Shown: positions 1-5,334, counted from the first letter of the stretch. The stretch is 5,485 bases of DNA from Verrucomicrobiota bacterium (GCA_030916665.1 JAUPWC010000027.1:1-5485), one strand, 5' to 3'. The notes: a model not told the origin generated them from the sequence alone. Made by a program: numbers and translations.

Positions 1-496
1 CGACGGCACGGGCCTTGAGCTGCACATTGACGTCCTTGGTCACGAGGATTGTGGGCGGAGGATAGGTCTCCTGCACGAAAAGGGCTGCGGCGATGATGCG
101 GTTGTCTTTCTTGGTGAGGTCCGAGACGACGGCGCGCAGCCGCTGCATCGCGGGCGACGACCAGTTGTTCTCAACCAGGTAACGGTTGATAATGATCGAG
201 AGCGTGCCGCCATTAGGCAGCTTCACCCCCTCGTGCATCGCCCGGGAGTCGGGCAGGAGCTCCTGCAGAATGCGGTGCACGCGCCGCGCGTTGCGGCCTC
301 GTTCCGTGGACTGCTCGCCCTTGATGGCGTCGAGCTCCTCAAGCACCTCGACCGGGATCGCGAGGTTGTTGTCTTCAAATTTGAAGATCGATTGCGGGTC
401 GTGCAGCAGCACGTTCGTATCCAGAACGTAGGTCTTGGCCCTAACCTCTACGTAGTGCTGCGGTGAGAAATGAACCGAGCTTGTGGTGTTTTCCAT
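1..496 (-). CDS. phoH: PIN-PhoH family protein (PhoH2/YlaK type), N-terminal part; 3' end lies outside the window
   Basis: The visible 165 residues form a PIN ribonuclease domain. VLDTNVLLHDP at residues 24-34 carries the first catalytic aspartate (D26). VEVLEELDAIKG (49-60) supplies acidic residues E53/E54, KKDNRIIAAA (129-138) supplies D131, and LVTKDVNVQLKARA (151-164) supplies D155. The arginine-rich ERGRNARRV stretch (65-73) and the SIFKFEDN motif (36-43) are typical of PIN domains fused to a C-terminal PhoH P-loop ATPase. Known members couple RNA unwinding to RNA cleavage in the cytoplasm. The PhoH half is inferred, because it would lie left of position 1. The start is uncertain. ATG at 496 is used, and an in-frame ATG nine codons upstream (523) would add MACSQVIHS with only a weak GTGGA upstream. 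No Shine-Dalgarno precedes 496. A small gene lies upstream on the same strand and may be co-transcribed. Confidence 0.88.
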   Translation of the reverse strand, partial: MENTTSSVHFSPQHYVEVRAKTYVLDTNVLLHDPQSIFKFEDNNLAIPVEVLEELDAIKGEQSTERGRNARRVHRILQELLPDSRAMHEGVKLPNGGTLSIIINRYLVENNWSSPAMQRLRAVVSDLTKKDNRIIAAALFVQETYPPPTILVTKDVNVQLKARAV

Positions 497-498
497 CG

Positions 499-531
499 AG
501 TGGATAACTTGTGAACAAGCCATGCATCCAC
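499..531. promoter_or_regulatory. Nested inverted repeat with a DnaA-box-like 9-mer just upstream of the phoH-type start
   Basis: GTGGAT (500-505) pairs with ATCCAC (526-531), and inside it CTTGT (508-512) pairs with ACAAG (515-519), giving two stacked palindromes centred near 514. The minus strand at 507-499 reads TTATCCACT, one base from the DnaA-box consensus TTATNCACA. The segment lies in the most AT-rich stretch of the window (about 480-580), where a promoter or operator for the minus-strand phoH gene would be expected. If the upstream ATG at 523 is the true start, the palindrome would overlap the first codons. A protein-binding site or mRNA hairpin is inference, since single matches of this size can occur by chance. 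Confidence 0.3.
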
Positions 532-595
532 TTGGTCGCTTTGTAAATGCAGTAATTGCAAAATAGTGAAAACTTCTGGTGTCGTGCTCGCGACA

Positions 596-895
596 TTAGC
601 GTGGCGCGTCCGGCCTTTTGGGCTTCGGCGGCGGTCCCCAGAGACGGATGAGATGCTCGGCGAGGCTGAGCAGGCTCACTTTCGGGCCGTCCTCGATCCG
701 CAGGACCCGCAGCGCTGGCACATGCGGGCTGCGTTCGAGCAGGTAGGTCCAAAGGTCCCGCTCCAGCCGGCGGGCGAGCGCCATGTCGGGACCGCCGCGC
801 GTGAGTTCAGCCACCTTGGCCTGCCAATGTCGAAGCTCGTCCGGTGCTCGGCTCCAATAATCGAACACGGTTTGCTCGCAGCGGTTGAGACTCAT
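596..895 (-). CDS. Small conserved-looking hypothetical protein (99 aa)
   Basis: I cannot assign a function. The protein begins MSLNRCEQTVFDYWS and has helix-like segments at about residues 1-30 and 37-58, then a stretch at 74-86 (SLLSLAEHLIRLW), and ends in a proline/lysine-rich tail (GPPPKPKRPDAPR). There is no signal peptide, membrane segment or metal-binding cluster. The codons show the genome's normal strong G/C third-position preference, unlike the overlapping plus-strand frame, so I take it as real. It is soluble and probably cytoplasmic. No Shine-Dalgarno precedes the ATG. It lies about 70-100 bases upstream of the phoH-type gene on the same strand with no terminator between them, so they could share a transcript. 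It is divergent from the coiled-coil gene at 988. The N-terminus resembles short uncharacterised verrucomicrobial proteins, but that is from memory only. Confidence 0.68.
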   Translation of the reverse strand: MSLNRCEQTVFDYWSRAPDELRHWQAKVAELTRGGPDMALARRLERDLWTYLLERSPHVPALRVLRIEDGPKVSLLSLAEHLIRLWGPPPKPKRPDAPR

Positions 896-987
896 CGTGA
901 GGTTAAAGGGGTTGTTAAGGGCATCATTGCATTTGAACTAACTCCTGCTAGGCATGTCAGAGCACACAACCAACCCCGACTCCTCCC
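896..987. promoter_or_regulatory. Divergent intergenic spacer expected to hold two promoters
   Basis: These 92 bases separate the divergent starts at 895 (minus) and 988 (plus), so promoters for both genes are expected here or just inside the flanking genes. The segment is more AT-rich than its neighbours. No sigma-70-like box pair is convincing. The best plus-strand candidate is TTGCAT near 927 with TAGGCA 16 bases downstream, a poor match. No operator-like palindrome stands out. Confidence 0.3.
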
Positions 988-1803
988 ATGTGGCAAAAGT
1001 TTAAAGAACAAATTCCCGCCGTCATTCTCACCGCCGCGCTGATCATCGGCGCCGCCTTTTGGTTCAACCAAAAGACCGTGGCCGAACTGACCGCCAAGCA
1101 GCAGAAGGAAATCGCCGACCTGCGCGACCAGACCAACGCCGAGATGAAGGCCTCCGCCGAGGAGACGCGCCGCCACATCGAATCGGTCAACCAGCTCCTC
1201 AAGGACGCCATCTCCAAGCGCAACGCCGACGTGTTCATGACCGAGGAGGAGGTCGCCAAGCTCAACGCCGAGAAGGTCGATGCCCTTGCCACCGCCATCG
1301 CCAAAAAGGTCCAGCCCTACAACCCGCTGCCCAAGACCCCCGAGGAGGCCGAGAAGCTCCAGAACGAACAGGTGGACAAGGTCTCCAGCCGCATGGCCGA
1401 GAAAATCTCCCCCATCCTCGCCGAGATGGCCAGCGACCAGAACCTCACCCGCGAATCCATCAACAACTACAGCCAGCGCATCTCCGACCAGATCAGCGGC
1501 GTGTTGACCGCCGAGATGTCGCGCAACCAGGAACTCAACACGCAGCTCCTCGCCTCGCAGACCGTGGCGCAGGACTCGATGAAGCTCTCCAAGGAACTCG
1601 TGGCCCTCTATCTCAGCAGCTTCAAGGACCAGGGCCTCGTCACCCGCCTGCTCTCGCTCCCCGCCAATGTCGTGCGCGACGCCGCCAACATGAGCATCGT
1701 CAACAGCACCGAGCGCAAGAAGATGGAGGAGCGTCTCGTCTCCGAAATGAACGCCCTCGACAAGCGCCTCGTCGAGATTCAGGCCGCCGCTCCCCAGAAA
1801 TAG
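988..1803 (+). CDS. Membrane-anchored coiled-coil protein of unknown function (271 aa)
   Basis: Family not recognised. A short lysine-bearing N-terminus (MWQKFKEQ) precedes one hydrophobic segment at residues 9-26 (rich in A, I, V, L, F), with no signal-peptidase or lipobox site. This fits a signal anchor with the rest outside the cytoplasmic membrane, although the topology is inferred. Residues 30-108 are heptad-like and charged (AELTAKQQKEIADLRD, then ETRRHIESVNQLLKDA and EEEVAKLNAEKVDAL). A proline break follows (PYNPLPKTPEEAEK, 110-123), then further amphipathic helix over 124-210 and a final helix at 238-266. There is no cysteine and no catalytic motif. Such proteins are usually structural or scaffold components of the envelope, but nothing here shows which. 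The start is the first ATG of the open frame. No Shine-Dalgarno is visible (pyrimidine-rich CTCCTCCC precedes it). A strong terminator begins 25 bases after the stop, so the gene is probably monocistronic. Confidence 0.82.
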   Translation: MWQKFKEQIPAVILTAALIIGAAFWFNQKTVAELTAKQQKEIADLRDQTNAEMKASAEETRRHIESVNQLLKDAISKRNADVFMTEEEVAKLNAEKVDALATAIAKKVQPYNPLPKTPEEAEKLQNEQVDKVSSRMAEKISPILAEMASDQNLTRESINNYSQRISDQISGVLTAEMSRNQELNTQLLASQTVAQDSMKLSKELVALYLSSFKDQGLVTRLLSLPANVVRDAANMSIVNSTERKKMEERLVSEMNALDKRLVEIQAAAPQK

Positions 1804-1827
1804 ACAATAAACTTTTGGTATCTGTCC

Positions 1828-1864
1828 AAGGCCGCGCTTTAGCAGAGCGCGGCCTTTTTGTTTT
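1828..1864 (+). terminator. Strong rho-independent terminator of the coiled-coil gene
   Basis: GGCCGCGCT (1830-1838) pairs perfectly with AGCGCGGCC (1846-1854) around a 7-base loop (TTAGCAG). The stem is extended by AA at 1828-1829 pairing with TT at 1855-1856. A T-rich tract, TTTTTGTTTT, follows at 1855-1864. The stem strength, small loop and T tract are the classic intrinsic terminator pattern, located directly after the stop codon at 1801-1803. Confidence 0.93.
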
Positions 1865-1920
1865 CCCGCCCAGCGGGAAGACAACCGCGCCGAGGTCCCG
1901 CCTCGGGGAACGAAGGCGGG
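1864..1920. repeat. Two short inverted repeats after the terminator
   Basis: TCCCGC (1864-1869) pairs with GCGGGA (1873-1878) around CCA. CCCGCCT (1897-1903) pairs with AGGCGGG (1914-1920) around ten bases. Together with the larger hairpin that follows, they make a palindrome-dense non-coding stretch. They look like pieces of dispersed REP-like repeats, which is an inference: copy number cannot be judged from one window. Confidence 0.5.
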
Positions 1921-1927
1921 TCTGTCC

Positions 1928-1978
1928 GAAGTCAGGAGGTGAAGCCCGCGCTCCGCGCGGACTTCACCTCCTGACTTC
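1928..1978. repeat. Long near-perfect hairpin: 17-bp stem plus 6-bp inner stem
   Basis: GAAGTCAGGAGGTGAAG (1928-1944) pairs perfectly with CTTCACCTCCTGACTTC (1962-1978). After one C/A mismatch, CCGCGC (1946-1951) pairs with GCGCGG (1955-1960) around a TCC loop. The element is 51 bases and has 23 paired positions. The T-rich sequence TTCTTTT follows the right arm, so it could act as a terminator on the plus strand. A terminator already serves the gene upstream, so a palindromic repeat element is more likely. The left arm holds AGGAGGTGA, identical to an ideal Shine-Dalgarno, and the right arm its complement, but no start codon is correctly spaced to use it. Confidence 0.85.
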
Positions 1979-1983
1979 TTCTT

Positions 1984-2010
1984 TTCGTGCCTTTCGGATT
2001 TTTCGTGGTC
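1984..2010. repeat. Three 9-nt tandem units (TTCGTGNNN-like) before the glycosylase gene
   Basis: TTCG recurs at 1984, 1993 and 2002, giving the units TTCGTGCCT, TTCGGATTT and TTCGTGGTC. Two of the three share TTTTCGTG (1982-1989 and 2000-2007). The 9-nt period matches a dispersed intergenic motif I recall from verrucomicrobial and environmental genomes (TTCGTGTCT-like units). That identification is from memory and needs a search. The units end 17 bases before the ATG at 2028, so they fill the leader of the next gene. Confidence 0.55.
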
Positions 2011-2027
2011 AAAAACCTTCCAACCGC

Positions 2028-3188
2028 ATGACCCCGCTCCGTCTTGATCCCGCCACCGCCCGCCGGTTCATGCGCCGCGCCCTGCTGCTCGACACGCCCG
2101 CACCCGATGTCGGCTCCGCCCTCGCCCATCACGGCTACATCCAGATCGACCCGATCAATGTCTGCGGCCGCATGCACGATCTCATCCTGCGCAACCGCGT
2201 CGCCGGCTACGCCGAAGGCGACCTCATGCGCCACCTCCACGGCAATCTTTCCGCAAAATCCCCTCTGGAAAGGGGTGCCCCACCGGGCCGGGGTGTGGTG
2301 CTGCCCGCCGCGCAGCGCACGGCCTTCGAACACCACATCCCCTCCACCGGCATCCTCGTCGCCTTCACGCCCAACGCCTGGCCGCACCTGCTCTCGGAAA
2401 TGCGCCACCGCACCCGTCGCACCGGCGCCTGGTCCGGTCGGCTCACGCCAAAACAAAAACAGCTCGCTCCGGTTCTGCTCGCCGAGATCGCCGCCCGCGG
2501 CCCGCTCAGTTCCGAAGATTTTGAGAACACCGGCCGGGCCCGCTCCGTCTGGGGCGCCGCCACCGCCGCCAAGGCCACCCTCCAGAAACTCTTCTTCCAC
2601 GGCGAACTGCTTATCGCCCGGCGCGGCGAGGGCAACCGCCGCTACTACGACCTGCCGGACCGCGTGCTGCCCGCGAAAACCCTCCGCCGGCCCGAGCCCT
2701 CCGCCCCGGAAACCGCCCGGTGGGACGCCCTGCTCAAGCTTCGTCAGCGCCGCCTCACCACCCTGAAGCGCACCGAACTCCCCCACGTCGCCGACCTTGT
2801 CCAGCCCGTCACCGTCGAAGGCTGCCCGCCGCTCTTCTGCCTCAAAGCCGACCTGCCACTTCTCGAAACGTGTCATTCTGGGCGAAGCGAAGAATCCAGC
2901 CCGGCTCCGCTGCTTCTGGCTCCCTTGGACCCTTTGATCTACGACCGCCGCGTCACCTCCTCGCTTTGGCAGTTCGACTACACTTGGGAGGTCTATACGC
3001 CGCCCGCCAAACGCCGGCGCGGCTACTACGCCCTGCCGGTCCTCGCCGGCACCGAGATTGTCGGCCATGTGGACCCGAAGGCCGACCGTCCCGCCCGCCG
3101 CCTCCGCGTGATGCGCCGGTCGCTCAAACGCGGCCACTCCGTCACCGACGCCGTCCGCACCCTCGGCCGCTGGCTCGGGCTGCGCTGA
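2028..3188 (+). CDS. ycaQ: YcaQ/AlkX-family DNA glycosylase (winged-helix, crosslink repair), with two in-frame repeat inserts
   Basis: This 386-residue protein has the hallmarks of the winged-helix family (HTH_42) of E. coli YcaQ, a DNA glycosylase that unhooks interstrand crosslinks and excises bulky N7-alkylguanines. HHGYIQIDPINVCGRMHD (34-51) contains the Gln-hydrophobic-Asp catalytic motif (Q39-I40-D41), so activity looks intact. FEHHIPSTGILV (100-111) and AWPHLLSEMRHRTR (117-130) follow. A winged-helix region spans about 145-210 (KATLQKLFFHGELLIARR, then NRRYYDLPDRVLP). The C-terminal LLAPLDPLIYDRR (296-308), FDYTWEVYTPPAKRRRGYY (316-334) and VGHVDPKADR (345-354) are strongly family-like. 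Two stretches look inserted: residues 78-90 and 282-290, each encoded by a palindromic repeat. ATG at 2028 fits the family N-terminus. The reading frame is open further upstream, but that part overlaps the coiled-coil gene in another frame and looks non-coding. No Shine-Dalgarno is seen. A terminator follows, then recQ. The symbol is at family level only. Confidence 0.9.
   Translation: MTPLRLDPATARRFMRRALLLDTPAPDVGSALAHHGYIQIDPINVCGRMHDLILRNRVAGYAEGDLMRHLHGNLSAKSPLERGAPPGRGVVLPAAQRTAFEHHIPSTGILVAFTPNAWPHLLSEMRHRTRRTGAWSGRLTPKQKQLAPVLLAEIAARGPLSSEDFENTGRARSVWGAATAAKATLQKLFFHGELLIARRGEGNRRYYDLPDRVLPAKTLRRPEPSAPETARWDALLKLRQRRLTTLKRTELPHVADLVQPVTVEGCPPLFCLKADLPLLETCHSGRSEESSPAPLLLAPLDPLIYDRRVTSSLWQFDYTWEVYTPPAKRRRGYYALPVLAGTEIVGHVDPKADRPARRLRVMRRSLKRGHSVTDAVRTLGRWLGLR
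2259..2297 (+). repeat. Palindromic dispersed repeat inside the glycosylase gene (insert 1)
   Basis: Two hairpin halves lie side by side: CCCCT (2260-2264) with AGGGG (2271-2275), and CCCC (2278-2281) with GGGG (2290-2293), ending GGGGTGTG. It resembles an intergenic repeat I know from many genomes, of the form CCCCTCTGGAAAGGGGTG followed by a variable part and GGGGTGTG. It is read in frame as SPLERGAPPGRGV (residues 78-90) at a point just before the FEHH helix. Its 39 bases equal 13 codons. Assignment as a mobile repeat is from memory and structure. Confidence 0.65.
2871..2897 (+). repeat. TGTCATTCTG-GCGAAGCGAAGAATCC dispersed repeat inside the glycosylase gene (insert 2)
   Basis: This 27-base element pairs ATTCT (2875-2879) with AGAAT (2891-2895). 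It matches, with about one change, a short palindromic repeat common between genes in many bacteria (TGTCATTCTGAGCGAAGCGA, then AGAATC). Such copies are often mistranslated as HSERSEES. Here it is in frame and gives CHSGRSEES (residues 282-290), lying between DLPLLE and LLLAPLD, a variable linker of the family. Its length is exactly nine codons. Confidence 0.78.
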
Positions 3189-3199
3189 GGTTTCTTGTC

Positions 3200-3245
3200 G
3201 GGGCGCGCCTTGTTCGCGCCCTCGGGCGTGGACGAGCCACGCCCC
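3200..3245. repeat. Cruciform-like palindromic element between the glycosylase and recQ genes
   Basis: Two tandem hairpins lie in an outer palindrome. GGGCGCG (3201-3207) pairs with CGCGCCC (3215-3221), and GGGCGTGG (3224-3231) pairs with CCACGCCC (3237-3244). The outer ends GGGGCG (3200-3205) and CGCCCC (3240-3245) are also complementary, so alternative folds exist. The shape resembles REP/BIME-type elements. It is non-coding and begins 12 bases after the glycosylase stop codon. Dispersed copies elsewhere are expected but not visible here. Confidence 0.65.
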
Positions 3246-3255
3246 TACGCTCCTG

Positions 3256-3283
3256 CGCCTGATTTCAGGCGGTTTTCCTTTTT
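3256..3283 (+). terminator. Probable intrinsic terminator of the glycosylase gene
   Basis: CGCCTG (3256-3261) pairs with CAGGCG (3266-3271) around an ATTT loop, and one more A-T pair can close it. TTTTCCTTTTT follows at 3273-3283. The stem is short but GC-rich and the T tract is good. It lies 68 bases after the stop and 54 before the recQ start, suggesting that the two repair genes are transcribed separately. Confidence 0.72.
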
Positions 3284-3336
3284 CCACGCTGCAGCCTTGC
3301 CGGGCACAAAGTCCGCGCGCCACACTGGCCGTTTTC

Positions 3337-5169
3337 GTGGACGACCTTCTCCTCACGCTCAAGACCACCTTCGGTTACAACGCCTTCCGCCCGCTCCAGC
3401 GCGAGATCATTGAGGCGTCCCTGGACGGTCGCGATGTCTTCGCTTTGCTTCCCACCGGCGGCGGCAAATCCCTCTGTTTCCAGATCCCCGCGCTCTCGCG
3501 CCCCGGTCTGACCGTCGTCGTCTCGCCGCTCATCGCGCTGATGAAGGACCAGGTGGACCAGCTCCAGGCCGCCGGTGTCGCGGCCACCTTCCTCAACTCC
3601 ACCCTCGACGCCGACACCGCCCGTTCGCGCCTCGCCGGGCTGCACCGCGGTGAGTTCCGCCTCCTCTACGTCGCGCCCGAGCGCCTCATGCTCGACAACT
3701 GGCAGGAAAATCTCACCGCTTGGAACGTCACCGCCCTCGCCATCGACGAGGCGCACTGCGTCTCCGAGTGGGGCCATGACTTCCGCCCCGAATACCGCCA
3801 GATCGCCCGCCTGCGCAAACTGCTGCCCGACGTGCCCGTGATGGCCCTCACTGCCACGGCCACCGAGCGCGTGCGCGCCGACATCATCAAGCACCTCCAG
3901 CTCCGCGAAGCGGAGGTCTTCGTCGCGTCCTTCAACCGCCCCAACCTCACCTACCGCGTCCTCGCCAAGGACCAGCCGCTGAAGCAGATCATCGACTTCG
4001 TCCGCAAGCGCGAGGACGAGAGCGGCATCATCTACTGCGCCACGCGCGCCGCCGCCGAGCGCACGGCCGAATCGCTGGCCGGTCGCGGTTTCTCCGCCCG
4101 CGCCTACCACGCCGGCCTCGACGCCGAGGAACGCGGCCGCAACCAGGAGCGTTTCCTCCGCGACGAAACCAAAATCATCTGCGCCACCATCGCCTTCGGC
4201 ATGGGCATCAACAAGCCCAACGTCCGCTGGGTCATCCACCACGACCTGCCCAAGAACATCGAAGGCTACTACCAGGAAACCGGCCGCGCCGGACGCGACG
4301 GCCTGCCCGCCGACTGCCTCCTTCTCTTCAGCGGCGGCGACGCGGCCAAGCAGACGCACTTCATCGAGGAAATCACCGACGACCACGAGAAACAGGTCGC
4401 CCGCGCCCAGCTCCGCCAAATCCTCCACTACGCCGAAAGCTCCGGGTGCCGCCGCCGCGAGTTGCTCGAATACTTCGGCGAGGACTTCGCCACCGACAAC
4501 TGCGCCGCCTGCGACAACTGCCTCGAACCGCGCGAGACTTACGACGGCACGCTCCTCGCGCAGAAATTCCTCTCCTGCATCTACCGCATCCGCCAGACCG
4601 GCCGTTTCGGGGTCGGCCTCAATCACATCGTCGAGGTCCTCACCGGCGCCGATACCGAGAAGATCCAGCGCTGGGGCCACCACCAGCTCTCCACCTACGG
4701 CATCGGGAAGGACCTGGCGCGCCCCGCCTGGGCTGCCGTCGGCCGCGAACTCATGCGCCTCGGCTACGTCGCCCAGGCCGAGGGAGAATACCCCATCCTC
4801 GAACTCACCGAGGCCGGCATGAACCTCCTCCGCACCCGCGCCGCCGTCACCCTCACCAAGCCGCTCGCCCTGCCCAAGGCGAAGCGCGTCACCCACCGTG
4901 AGGGCGAGATCGAGTGCGACGAAATTCTCTTCGCCCGGCTGCGCGAGCTGCGCAAGAAGCTCGCCGACGAACGCGGCGTGCCCGCCTACATCATCTTCGG
5001 CGACACCACGCTCCGCGAACTCGCCCGCCGCTACCCGGTGCGCCTTGCCCAGCTCGAAGGCATCACCGGCATCGGCGAGAAGAAACGCGCCGAGTTCGGC
5101 GAAACCTTCACCGAAGCCATCGCCGATTTCCTGAAGACCAATCCGAAGGTCACCTTCAACGACTGCTGA
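3337..5169 (+). CDS. recQ: ATP-dependent DNA helicase RecQ, complete (610 aa)
   Basis: RecQ is a 3'-to-5' DNA helicase acting in recombinational repair and stalled-fork processing in the cytoplasm. All its domains are visible in order. Motif 0 is FGYNAFRPLQREII (12-25). Walker A is LLPTGGGKS (37-45, K44). Motif Ia is VVSPLIALMKDQV (61-73). The DEAH box and aromatic-rich loop are IDEAHCVSEWGHDFRPEY (136-153). Motif III is ALTATATERV (170-179), motif IV IIYCATRAAAERT (231-243), motif V TIAFGMGINKPNVRWV (284-299) and motif VI QETGRAGRDG (313-322). The zinc-binding cysteines are C371, C389, C392 and C395. The RQC winged helix covers about 403-500, and the HRDC domain about 526-602 (DEILFARLRELRKKL; YPVRLAQLEGITGIGEKK). 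The length equals that of E. coli RecQ. The start is GTG, chosen because the family N-terminus begins here. No in-frame ATG lies nearby upstream and no Shine-Dalgarno is visible. No key residue is missing. The glycosylase gene upstream points to a repair theme. Confidence 0.98.
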   Translation: MDDLLLTLKTTFGYNAFRPLQREIIEASLDGRDVFALLPTGGGKSLCFQIPALSRPGLTVVVSPLIALMKDQVDQLQAAGVAATFLNSTLDADTARSRLAGLHRGEFRLLYVAPERLMLDNWQENLTAWNVTALAIDEAHCVSEWGHDFRPEYRQIARLRKLLPDVPVMALTATATERVRADIIKHLQLREAEVFVASFNRPNLTYRVLAKDQPLKQIIDFVRKREDESGIIYCATRAAAERTAESLAGRGFSARAYHAGLDAEERGRNQERFLRDETKIICATIAFGMGINKPNVRWVIHHDLPKNIEGYYQETGRAGRDGLPADCLLLFSGGDAAKQTHFIEEITDDHEKQVARAQLRQILHYAESSGCRRRELLEYFGEDFATDNCAACDNCLEPRETYDGTLLAQKFLSCIYRIRQTGRFGVGLNHIVEVLTGADTEKIQRWGHHQLSTYGIGKDLARPAWAAVGRELMRLGYVAQAEGEYPILELTEAGMNLLRTRAAVTLTKPLALPKAKRVTHREGEIECDEILFARLRELRKKLADERGVPAYIIFGDTTLRELARRYPVRLAQLEGITGIGEKKRAEFGETFTEAIADFLKTNPKVTFNDC

Positions 5170-5176
5170 GTCTGAT

Positions 5177-5284
5177 TGTAGGGCGGGGTCTCCGAACCCC
5201 GCCTTTCGTCGACTGTCATTCGACGCTCGCGGCGGGGTTGCTGCGCCATCTCCGCCAAACCTCCGTCGGAGACCCCGCGCTACA
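5177..5284. repeat. Element of about 108 bp bounded by near-perfect 19-bp inverted repeats
   Basis: TGTAGGGCGGGGTCTCCGA (5177-5195) and the reverse complement of 5266-5284 (TGTAGCGCGGGGTCTCCGA) agree at 18 of 19 positions. Internal palindromes include GGCGGGGT/ACCCCGCC (5182-5189 with 5196-5203) and CGTCGA/TCGACG (5207-5212 with 5220-5225). A further GGCGGGGT at 5231-5238 could also pair with 5272-5278. No gene is seen inside. It may be two oppositely oriented copies of a dispersed repeat, or a small non-autonomous palindromic element. Flanking target duplications are not evident. Confidence 0.7.
5182..5206 (+). terminator. Possible terminator hairpin of recQ within the inverted-repeat element
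   Basis: GGCGGGGT (5182-5189) pairs perfectly with ACCCCGCC (5196-5203) around CTCCGA, and only TTT follows (5204-5206). It is a strong stem located 13 bases after the recQ stop, but its T tract is weak. Termination is therefore plausible but unproven. It may simply be one arm of the repeat element. Confidence 0.45.
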
Positions 5285-5334
5285 TCCCCTTCGCATTCTT
5301 GCGTCGGCTCGACTCCCCGCTGAATCTCACGCCG

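Noticed and set aside
566..1042. 158-codon plus-strand frame over the 99-residue minus-strand gene
   Set aside because: Composition is unlike a protein, it overlaps the start of the coiled-coil gene, and the minus-strand frame has the better codon pattern.
892..1884. 330-codon minus-strand frame opposite the coiled-coil gene
   Set aside because: Leucine/glycine/valine-rich antisense of a helical protein, and it runs into the terminator. The plus-strand frame has a sensible anchor plus coiled coil.
1934..1972. Possible small ORF using the perfect AGGAGG, starting GTG at 1939
   Set aside because: The GTG overlaps the Shine-Dalgarno itself, so spacing is impossible, and the frame ends within a dozen codons.
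1860..2010. CRISPR array
   Set aside because: The palindromes differ from each other and there are no regularly spaced identical repeats with unique spacers.
1059..2027. Open frame continuing upstream of the glycosylase start, overlapping the coiled-coil gene
   Set aside because: It is the +2 shadow of the coiled-coil gene with arginine/proline/glutamine-rich composition. It then passes through a terminator and hairpins before reaching real family sequence at 2028.
2028..3188. Pseudogene call for the glycosylase because of repeat insertions
   Set aside because: Both inserts keep the frame, the catalytic Q39-I40-D41 is present and the conserved C-terminal blocks are intact.
1932..3368. 478-codon minus-strand frame opposite the glycosylase gene
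   Set aside because: Low-complexity antisense shadow. Its N-terminal part runs through the recQ start and the palindromic spacer, and its C-terminal part is translated repeat sequence.
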